64,000 nt of DNA from Phoronis australis (lineage: Eukaryota; Phoronida; Phoronidae), in assembly GCA_002633005.1 (NCBI GenBank), contig NMRA01000072.1:78335-142334 (forward strand), read 5' to 3'. Position 1 is the stretch's first letter, and every line of letters begins with the position of its first letter. The notes under the pieces are model-generated. The model was not told the origin of the DNA and did not search any database. It saw only the letters and a list, made by a program, of their open reading frames with translations. Position numbers and translations under genes: made by a program. Below, piece after piece: positions 47,401 through 59,400 of this stretch.

Positions 47401-50400
47401 ATTTTCTCATCTTGCACCATATTGCCACGTTCATCTACTTCCACTAACTTCCCATCACCCTTGGTCTGTATCAATCGGTGCACATAGTTATCTCCCACAT
47501 AATCCCACACACGATTGTTACTGAGCTGCATGGCATATGTGTGATGGGTCTGTTTGAAATGCCTAAAACAAAGATTACACGGCTAGAGGGGCGCAAACAC
47601 AAAAATGGAAGCCAACATTTCTGGTATTACTTTCACTACAAAAATAATCAACATTTATTTTGGAACTGTTTTGACACTTCCTTCTGTTCTGTAAGGCCAA
47701 AAAATAACACATTTGGTTCAGGTCTGCACCCAACTCATCTTGAAACCGGTGCCTCAAACCTGGCATTGGGTGGTACTAGGTAACAAAGGGTCTCAACCCG
47801 ATTCAGCTGGCATCAGGTGACATCGGGGGAAAAAAGATCCCAACCCATTTCACCCAGTATCAGGTCACATTGTTTCGAAAATATGGTGAACTAAAAGAAA
47901 TACCACACCGATTTAAAAAAGCAGATTAACCAATTATGTTATTTTTGGCCTTAAACACAATTTTAATGAAATAAGCATGCAACAATATTAACAAAGATGG
48001 TGTGTCAATCGTCAAAAGTTATGAATAAGTGTTTGGTTACCATGACGCTCTTGTCAGCCGATATTGAAAAAAAATCACTCATCACGACTACACCAGGAAT
48101 AAATAGTGCAACAACTTTCAGAATAGCTCGTCAAACCCTTTTAATGAAATTAGGGAAAGGCAGGCAAACCTGACCCTTGCTTACTAGATTATCAGCATAA
48201 AGGGGCAGACATGAATATGAATACCACTTTGTTCATGCAAAACATATCTGGCCCTATGTACTGTTCTTAATATTTTGAATGCAACTGGTCGATTGTTCCA
48301 TCAATACACCATACTAATGATACTTTACAGCATCGGTATTTTAATTAATTTATTTCTTAAATGGAAAACCGGTCAACTTTTAGTCTTAAGGGTTCATATG
48401 CATGCAACAATAGCAAAGGTTTATATTACCCCTTTCTGGAGTAAACTTCACACTAAAACTTAATTCACATAACACATGCTTGAGATAACAATCTGTTACA
48501 ATCCATACAGCCATGGTAAAGATCAGTCCACTTTAGTATCGGCCATACGTAACAGATCACTACACCCAGAAGTTTACAATGTCACTTCATTCACACAGAA
48601 AGCCTCCAGCGAACACGTACTCAAATGCATGCCCCACCACGTAGCGACCACATCCAACATGGCCGCATATTAAGCAGATCCACAAACTCTGCAATAACAC
48701 AAGTAAAATGTAAACCAGTTGCAAAATGAGGAGAAAACCAGAGACCCCCAGCTGTCTTATTAGAAGGCCACCATTAGCTTATTGACAGAATTGATATCAA
48801 TGAGTTAAATAAAACTCAGTGAACATCTTAAAACAAGTTCTCAAATTCCTTACATGATAATCTCCATCGCTAACACTTTGGACTAGTTAATGGCAATGAC
48901 TGTGTGAATTACAGCATCTTCTCAATTGCATATTGAGGAAGACACGTTTTGATGAAATATGCTTTTACCCCACAGGAGAGGCACTAATTGTACATAGCAG
49001 TCTACAGATTGAACAACTTGTTGAAATCTCCAAATAGGTAATTAGTAATCCTTCAAAAGAAGGCATCATATTTATCATAATTATAGCATGTGATTAATTC
49101 AACTGCAAAGTAAACTTTGAAGGAGATTATAATTATGTTACTGTCCTAATGTGCAATAGACAGGGTTCAAAGTAACTTGTCCCCAAAGATTAGGGGAATA
49201 CACACACCAAGAACACCTCACCTCAGTGGAATCACATTCATTGCATTTGTTGTCTTCAGAGACCTCTGGTGTCTGGCAGTAGCGGCACACGGGGCAACTG
49301 TAAATTGTTGGACTGTCATCAGCATTTATTAGATGCATTCTCATAAACATGATGAGTATTCATTGACCACAAACCACATCTCAGTACTGCAAATTTGAAT
49401 TTGCCACGAACCCTGAAACGTGTGGTTTCACAATATCAGTGTTAGTTATGTCAAAACTGTTACAGGACTGTTTTCCAGCAATTTGTGTGGTAAGTAGGGG
49501 AACTAACCATTACATGTACTATTAACTCAGAAAATTTGTATGGTACCCCACACAGCATTCAAGGGAGGTCTTGGAATGCGTGACTACCCACACTTTAGTA
49601 TCATACCTTTGAGATAGTCACAGAAAACTGATCTTGAAATGTGCAGTATCACATACCTTGTGTCACCCCACTGTGTTAAACAAAGGCCATGAAATGTGTG
49701 GTTACACAATATTGTCAGGACTCCTTCCACTGTCTCTTCCTTCAAACAAATATTGTAAAATAAAATCAACTGAAAAACCAAAGCACATTGTGACGCACAA
49801 TTAAGTCTACTTTTAAAAAGATATGAGACGTTGCCGCCTTTCACACAAGAGATTATCAATCTTCTTTTTGAAACCTAAGTACATGCACATTCAGTCAGTT
49901 GGGTCACATGTACTATAGTCTATGAATAGTCTATGGTCACATCAACGTGCAGCACTTGTTTATTTAAAACAATGTAAGAAATCGGACATAGTCATATAGT
50001 CATACTGGATACATCCATGTTTCACCCCTTTACTAGCGGATGAGGTTTGTATGCTGCCTGTGAACACACACAATTCTTTGCCCATACGAGATCATCTGGA
50101 ACCAGCAGAGGTTGACTTTCAATTTTTTGTGACAGTGGTTGCATTAAGGTACACAACAAAAATATTAATTAATTTCAAACCAGGATTATTTGAGAACACG
50201 CAGTGTCAAACAAATCTTGAAACTACGCATTAGCTAATTAGTTACACACAGGAGAGTATTTGGGATGTGGCTGAGTTCTAATTTGTTCTTGAAAATGGAA
50301 TCCACTGGGCAACTTGATATTCACGAGGTGATGCTCAGAAATAAGCTCTTTCTTTTTGACATCTATAGGAAGGTCATTTGCTTAACATGTGACACATAGT

Positions 50401-53400
50401 GAATTAATTTTGGAGTTCCCCATTATGCAAACAAAAGACAAAAGTCATTTAAAAGACTCCTCCAACACAGGATTCTTTTGGCAATACAGTGACAACTCGC
50501 TTAATATTTTCAACTCCTCATCTGCAACACAGCTTGTTGCAGTGTCTCCCTACCATTCTAGCCAAACATATTGCACACTTGGGTAACTCTGTCATCCCAG
50601 CAACAGGTAGATAGGCTCCCTGCAAAAATAAATAACAACAACAATAATAATAATAATAATAATAATAATAATTAATACAATACCAAAACTATAACAATAA
50701 CACCAATCCAGTGATTATATAGTGCTTAGCAGACTAAATGCTTTAATGGGCAAGTTTAAAACCAAGCAAATGCTTATTAAGTTCCAAGATATTCTGATCT
50801 TTGGAACATCTTTTTCTTCAAAGAAGACAAAACATAAGAATTTTGACGTAATATGAAGTGCAAAATTCATGCGGAACTTTTTGATTCAAAGGCAAGTTAC
50901 AAAACAGTGCACTTAAATACACCAGAGCCACCTACTGCTACACTTAAACAAGTTAATAAAAGTCAATCATGCAACTAAGTAAGTTTGAGTGCAAATTAAA
51001 TCTGATAAATATGCATTCTGTCCAAGAAACAAGGATTTTTATTTCGACCACTTTCTTATTCAAATAAATATAGATTATTGCATGGTGAAGTCGTAATCCC
51101 CCCGTAATTTAGAGCCCCTCGGCCGATAATTCTCCAAAATCCACGAGGGCTCTAGATAAGGGGGATAACGACTGAGAACATGTAATAATCTATTTATAAC
51201 ACATACTGAACGAGAAACATTGCAATGAATCGATCTACCTTTTTTGACTCGCCTCGGCTTTTGTTACTTTCTATGTCAGAGGCCTGAGGTCATGAGCTTT
51301 CAAGAAATGCCGAGTTTTTCTTGTTAAAATGATGATTTTATTAAAAACCAATTGATGAAACAAAATAGAACTAAAGTGAATCTGTAAAATAATTTTTATT
51401 TTAAGCAACTACTCCAGCTTACTAAACATCTTATCATTCTAAGCTTCCACCGTGAAAATATCGTCTGCTAAAGTAGGTTACCACTGGTTATTGAGTTTAA
51501 TGTCCAAGTCAAAGCATCCTGGCCACATGTTATTCGCATTCAAACTGGAAATCGATGATTTAGAAGGGATAGAAAATGACATATAAATTTTACTATAAAG
51601 ATATCGTTTTTATTGAAATTTTTAGTCTTATTTTTGTTAGCGCATAAATGTCGGTACAATGCCGTTTGTTGAGCATGTGATTGTTGCGCGTGCTCATTTA
51701 AATATTCTATTTTCACGTTCAATGATGTCAGCCACTGAGTGGTGCAGTGGTAAAGTCGACGGCCCGAAACTCCTGCGGACCGGGTTCGAAAACGACCTGG
51801 GTTTCTCACCAAAATGTTTTTTAACACTGTTAAATAACCAAATGGGTTATTAAACAGTTGTATTGGCCATTCGAGGCTGATATTGTGGTATAAGAAGTTA
51901 ACATTAGGACTTGCAAACAACTAACTGTTTGTTATCCCTCAAGACCATGTTCGGCGAATAAAATGACTACTCGATACAAGTCAACGTGCAGAGCCTCGTC
52001 TCAAGTAAGCCAACTGTCACTTCTTTCCAAGTCCAAAAATCACACTTATTTTGACTAAGCAACACTATGAGACCACTTTTATAACTGTAGTGATCTAAAT
52101 AAAAAAGAAATTTAGATGGAAGACGGGTTAATAGCCGCCTTAAGTAATCTATGCGACTGTTGTTTCACCTATGCAGAACTGAACAGACCAAGAATTTGAC
52201 AAAACCACTAACTGTATACACACCCTTGATGACTTGAGAGTTTCCACTTTGGCCACATACACCAGGTAACAAACGTCTGATTCAAACGAGTTGAACGGGC
52301 AGTTATTGTACAAGCCGTAAAATTCATCAGCCAGTTTCTGAAATAGAGAATTATGAGTATCACTTCCGCGACAAAAAACACAGATAGTTCGGCATCAACA
52401 ATGCCAGAGACAGGTGGCTATGGAAATACAAACACTAAGATGACACAAATCTAACAAATTAATGCAATCAATGAAAAATGCGACAAGATGACCATGAAAA
52501 GCAATTCCAACGAGTCAAAAATTATGTCTAAGGTGTCACGGTCAATGTGTTTCTTTTAAAAGGATACCAATCCCAGTTCTGGCCAATTCACAGATACTAT
52601 AAACGATTTTCCAATCCAGTTCTCTGAAACAAAATAATGCTCTGTAACCCTTGACAACACTAAAAGTCTTGAGGAAAATTTGAAAACTCCTTTCAAAGTC
52701 TGCTAAACGAGCAAGTGTGACCTAAACTTTTACTCAAGTTCACGGCAAGTGTGGAAAAGACCGCACATCAAGGACCATAATGTCCAATCTGTGACATAGT
52801 AAGTACGAATTTTTAGTTGATTCCAGCCTTTAACTTTTGGAAGACTGACCCCCAATGATGCATTAGCAGATGACAAAACGAGGATTTGCTGAAATCATCT
52901 AAACAGGATTTAGTATCCTTTTAAGTATGATTGAGTCAATGACATGAAAATGTAGCCTCAAGCTAACACCAGTTAATTGCAGTTCAAGAGTAATCAGTCA
53001 AAATACAATTTTCCCCGCTGTGAGGGCTTATTCTTTTAATAGCAAACATTACTGGTAATAACTATTAGTTCACCACAATTCTAATTTCAGCCACCTTACT
53101 GATTGTCTTGTTAATTCCCCTTCATCTTCACTCATTGGGAAAACTATTCTGACAATGAATTCAGCCGTCATGACAGGGAAAGTCCGTGGCAATTTGTTTG
53201 AATATTGCAATATTTTTGGTTTGTACTGTATTTACAAAAAACAAATTAACAACCTGTTTGGCACAACATCTACTTTGAAAGAGACTGAACACCTGCCTTG
53301 AGCTACTTCGAGGTAATTGATGTAACAGATTGAAAAATTCTAAAATCAACTTTTAAGAAGCCACTCACCGACACGAATACAAAGCACAAAACAAATAATA

Positions 53401-56400
53401 GAAACAGGACAAGAAGGAACAGGATAAATTCATACCTGATTTTTAAACTTGACCAAGACCATGTATTGGTTAGGGGTGTGATCTCGTATAATGCGAATGT
53501 GCTCAACACCAGGACTATAAGAGTTAACAGAAACACTTGATTATCAACAGAGCTTCTTCTACAATAATTAAAGTAAAAAGCCGCGCACAAAATAAGACTT
53601 CTCACTGATGCTTGAGCAAAAAATGCCCGTCAAATAGGCTTCTTATAGTGTTTCATTGGCCATCTTAAATAAATTTCCCGTTATTATACACAGTCATCTG
53701 ATCAACCCTCAGATCTGCAGGCAGATCTGTTTTCTTACTGTCAAAAACTAAATTCTGGTGATGTCACTTGTGCCCTCCTTGTATTCCACCTGAATCTAAC
53801 ATTTTGCTCTGACAAGATATTTGTGCAAGAGCGTGCAAGAAATGTTTTAACTTTAAGACGGCTTATAGAACGAGTTTCTGAGAGCTCTTTCCACATGGAT
53901 GATCTGCTGATGGATGAAAACTTACATAAGAGCACTGTTAGTTGTTGAAACTTACATATGAGCACTGTTAGTTGTTGAAACTTACATAAGAGCACTGTTA
54001 GTTGTTGAAACTTAATAAGAGCACTGTTAGTTGTTGAAACTTACATATGAGCACTGTTAGTTGTTGAAACTTACATAAGAGCACTGTTAGTTGTTGAAAC
54101 TTACATAAGAGCACTGTTAGTTGTTGAAACTTTTACATATGAGCACTGTCAGTTGTTGAAACTTACATAAGAGCACTGTTACTTGTTGAAACTTACAGAA
54201 GAGCACTGTTAGTTGTTGAAACTTACATAAGAGCACTGTTAGTTATTGAAACTTACATAAGAGCACTGTTAGTTGTTGAAACTTACATAAGAGCACTGTT
54301 ACTTGTTGAAAAAATCAAAAAGTCTATTTCACTGACATTTTAGACCAAGAATTCTTGCATTCAAATGAGTTCTAACTTTTTATTCATTTAATCTTCTAAA
54401 TCATCTATTAGGACACAATATGGCAGACAAGCAAAATTTCATGTGTTCAATATAAAATATCAGTAGCAACAAATGAATCATTGCTTTATCATCAACAAGT
54501 ACCACCTGGCAACAATTTTAAGGATTCACAGCAATGTTAGAAACCTTGAAAATTCAATTTTGGTACTTATATTTATCCAAAACTTTTGACATTTTACTGT
54601 GAGTCAATTAATCTTCCAATTTTATTTACTTTTAAAACACCTTTTCAACTGACTTTACTCAGGACCTGAGTGTTTTGTTTTCAAATTGCCGTTTTTCAAT
54701 TTTTCAAATGGTAACAACCAACAACCATAAAAAAATTACCATATTGATTCACGACAGCTGTAGGGTACAAACCATGCTGACAACAGAATAAGTTTTTCTT
54801 AATCTTTATTTTTGCTGAGAAAATTCATAAAATAAAATTCTACTTGTCCACCATCTTGTGCATGCTCAACTATAGAAGAGTTCCCATAGCAACTCTACCT
54901 CCAGAGCACCACGATACACTTACTAAACAGGAGCCAAGAAGTTCATCAGGTCATGTGTTGTCATGGTAGCAGGAACAGCTAACATACATATCATTTCACT
55001 TCGAGGAACATCTTCTGAGAGAGGCGTCATAACACTGCAATCAAAATTACCATACGGTATCTTACTACAAATAAACAAAACGTGTCATTCAGAATAGAAC
55101 CAGATTTCATCCAATTTTAATGTGTCATGTTCCATATATCTTTTATTCCTTCCTCCATAAAGATGTAGACATTCAAAATGCAGGAAAAGTGATACAACTC
55201 AATCAATTCATTGTAATCTCAACCAGCAATGCCAAACTGTCAAGTCCCGTCCACACACAGCCTACCCTAGAACAACTTGCACCAGTGCAACTTACCCCAC
55301 TTTTAAGTGGAGCATCCACACTCACACATCCAATAACTGGGGTAAGATGGAAGTTGTCACCAATATGGCACGCAAGAGAAAACCCATCTGTATATAACCG
55401 CAGCTGATAATTACTTCCGCCCTACCCGACTTTTCCGGCCCAACAGCGATTAAAAGTAGTGCAAGTTACCCTAGAACAAGTTACACCACCTCTATAATTT
55501 GGAGTAAGTTGTCACAATTGAGGTTAGTTGTGCTAGTTTAAATAGTATCTAGACAGCACTCAAACCTAGCGGCAACTCGTTCCAGGAGTAACTTGTCCAA
55601 GGGTAAATCTGTGTGTGGATGGCCCTTTCAAAAGCACATGGATGGACTGACTGCACCACACTTTCCCACATAAGATTGCCAAGTTTGCATCGTCATCTGA
55701 TGGGGGTGTTACAGCTAGCAGGAGTGAGCATGTCTGCAGACACACTGTGAAAGCAATTTGCAAATACATATTGTGAGTACCACCATAACTCATTGAATAG
55801 GCTTTACTGTAGCCAAAGTGAAGGTTTTAATCACGAATATGTGTAGATTTCACCATATTTTTCAGACGAAGTAAAGATGATTTCCAACTAAGCAATGTTG
55901 TATAAGGCCAATGCAAGACACCCAAGCCATGCTGGAAAAGCACGTTTTTCTCGGGTCCAATCAATGACAGTGCTGGTATACTGGTATACATGAAACTTTA
56001 GCCTAATTATCCACCAATTTTCAGACACCTTCCCATTATTTCTGACTAATGCTTTACCTGGAGGCTTTACAGGACGCATCCCACTTATGCTACCAGAACG
56101 AAACAGTATACAAACTAAGTGAGGGAGAGATTTGAGAATCACTGCCAACACACAAAGCAATATATCAGACCAAGATAGGTTTGTTTGGCACTGCAATGGT
56201 AATGTAACTTATACAACAAAGAGTTTAAATAAATAGCACAAGAGAGGAAACAACAACAGCCTACTTGTCTAGTTTATAAAGATGCAGTATCCCCTCAGTA
56301 CACTCCACCATAGGGTTACCGGACAAGAACGGAACTGATGCCGGCAGCTTACTGGATGGGCTGTGACTGACAGGTCGTGACCTCGCACTTCCCGGCCGGG

Positions 56401-59400
56401 ATGACGGGCCATCTTCATTGACGACAGGGGAATTCCGTGTGCTGATAGGTCGGAACTGATCTCTTGGTGTGTTGGTGGCTACACTACCTTTGGCTGAGGA
56501 ATACAATGTGCATGAATCAATGTAAGTTGATCAAGTTTAATTAAACAACAAAATGCTTGTTTCCATGACACCCATGGCATTCCTTTCCAGTGAACATACC
56601 GCTATGCCTTGTGCACAGTTCTCCAAACACTGCTAGGAATTGATTTTAAAACGCTCCACTTTAGCATGAGGGCCTATCAAAAATAGGACATAAAAAACGA
56701 ATCAAAGCATTTTTCAGATTTCATCTTGAACATCTCTGACATGAAATTTGGTATTGTCATTCATAGTCTTGGCTAAATTTTCCCTTAAAGACAGGGTCAC
56801 ACGATCACATTAAATATTATGAAAAAGTCAAAAATCAAATTCTACAGGCTTTGCACTTTCAGAAAATACATACTTTTACCGAGTTTTGCAGGCATTTGAC
56901 TAAATCCACAGACATGTTGGTAAGGTCCTACATAACCTTAAATAAGCTTTGAGCCTGTTCAGGCTGAAATGAAATTTTACTGAAGGATTCAAGAGAAGTC
57001 CTGCAGCTACAGGAGAACGTGGAAAACCTGCACAATGTTGTTTAAATTGATAACGGTTTATCTCTCCAAATTGTTTATTTTGTAAGTTTGTGTATTATGC
57101 ATTTAAACGCTGGTCAGAAAGTTGACAGCGCTTTATCTGTTTCTACGTATTATGATAAAAAATCATTGTAATTGTGTTAACGGCTGGGTAAGCCTAGTTT
57201 TTTGCTTCTGAAACGGACAGATATCGTTGGTTAAACTGGGTGAATAACAGACTAGTGGTTAAGTTGTTGAGAGTTAAATGGTTCATGCTCCAGATGACAA
57301 CGGTCCAATTCGTAAACGGGCATATCATTATCGGACAATACACCAGAAGATAACCCGCTGTGAAGGCTAAGCACGATAAAGATAAAGAAGCACATCCCCA
57401 CTTCTATAAAAATTACACATCCCCACTACTATAAACATTACACATCCCCACTACTATAAACATTACACATCCCAACTACTATAAACATTAAACATCCCCA
57501 CTACTAGAAACATTACACCTCCCCACTACTAGAAACATTACACATCCCAACTACTATAAACATTACACATCCCCACTACTAGAAACATTACACCTCCCCA
57601 CTACTAGAAACATTACTAGTTACCACCATCGCTGTCGCTTGTGTTTGGAGAATCTGGGCTCTTTATCCCACCTCGAACTACTTGAGCAAAGCTAATCGAA
57701 TCTTTGTCATCTTCTTGTGAAACCTTGTCCAGACCACCAACAGCTGCCTCACTGTCTTCATCTGAAGTGCATAATGTGTAATGACCGAACAAGGATACTG
57801 AGTAAGAGTGAAGGTAATGACGAACGTCATAATCAATGCTGCGAAGTTTAAAGACATAAAGAAACTTGAATGACGAATATTACACAACAAAAATCAAGAC
57901 TATATAACATGAAGACTCTTTAGCGTCATCTTTGAAAGCCATTTTTGAAAGCCATTATGTTGGCTCATGTTTTGGTTCTTTAATACAACTAGCTAGAGTT
58001 CATTATTGCACATGATAAAACCATGGATCGAATGCTTCAGTGGGAAGATTCACCGGTGCCAGCTCAACTTAAATCAGTTGAAAGTTTGACATTTCAGCAG
58101 TGCATAATTGACACTGCATGGGACTTTAAGGTCATGTGGGGCATCGATAAGGTCATGTGGGGCATCGATAAGGCTGTGCACTTCGTACGAATATAAAAAT
58201 TATAGGATTTGAACTTGATGAAAGTACATATTTTTTGAGATAATAAAGCCTTTCGATCTTTTACTTTTTACCAATATGTCATTGATTGGGTCATGTGATT
58301 GTGTATTTTCAGTAAAATTTGGCAAAAAATATTTAAAGGCAATGAGGAATTGATGTTCGCTTCATTGACATTGGATAAAAATGAAGGGAATTCAGAGGTC
58401 TATTTCATGAAAGCGGCTCAAGACATAAGACAAAAATTTGGTCTCGTAATGATGATCACTCTTCACAATTGCCAAAAAATGGTTTAGCCAAGTAATTATG
58501 AGAGCATCACACTTTAAAATTAGAAATTATATCCGTAACTTGCAGTTATGTGTTTATTCTCAAGGATCTTGCAGTTTTGCTAAAGTGACATTTAACAGTT
58601 TTTCAGAAATAGTTGTGTGGAGCATAACACCAAATTTCAATCTTAAGTCTTAAGCCACTTTTCAAGACACAGTGGATGAAACTTTTCATAACTTAGCATA
58701 ACAGCAAACCCAAACTGTTGAAAACATTTTCTTGTAACTTGTCTATGACGAAAACGAGTAAATGTAGGTATTTTGATTTAGATCTAATTAGACATTCTTG
58801 ACAAGAGACTCTCTATCTTAAAATGAAAACAGTTCAGAGAAACAAATGCCAGTGGGGGGTGTTCGGAAGATACAAGAAAATAGTGGAAAGGCAAGATCAG
58901 GTAAAATCAGGTGAGTGAAAGGCGATTATTTTGTGACGATGCTCGGAGCTTACTATCATACCTGAATAAATAATGGCTATAGAAGTGATTGGTTGGGATA
59001 TGGCATTATGGGATACAATACACTAATTTTCTTTCATAAGTGAAGAAATCTTCCCACAAGTGCTTGGCAAGTGTCTTGAATCTTTGGAATGCACAGTGTT
59101 CTCCACTACCTGTCTTGACACGTCACTGTGTCAAGTGCCATGACGAGTTTGGCTTCCTTGCGTCTAGTTTGAAAACCCATTCAGCAAGTTTAAAGTTTTG
59201 GGAGATTAGACACGTACATGAATTTTGTAATTCTAGTCAAGTTAGAAATTTCCGTTGTGGAGAACACCAATGCACAAACAGTAGAGGAAATAAATTATCT
59301 GATTCACTTTATGAGTGATACAATTTGAATTCATTTAGTCCCTAGCAGAGTAAAACAACAGGCTATGAGACATCAGTGTAAAATTGTACCAGTTCCTATG

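Noticed and set aside
51735-51800. tRNA gene
   Set aside because: A and B boxes are present but stems do not pair, and no proper 3' acceptor end is seen. A SINE head explains it better.
53921-54310. CRISPR-like array of 30-bp repeats
   Set aside because: Units follow each other directly with no unique spacers, and the DNA is animal. It is a minisatellite.
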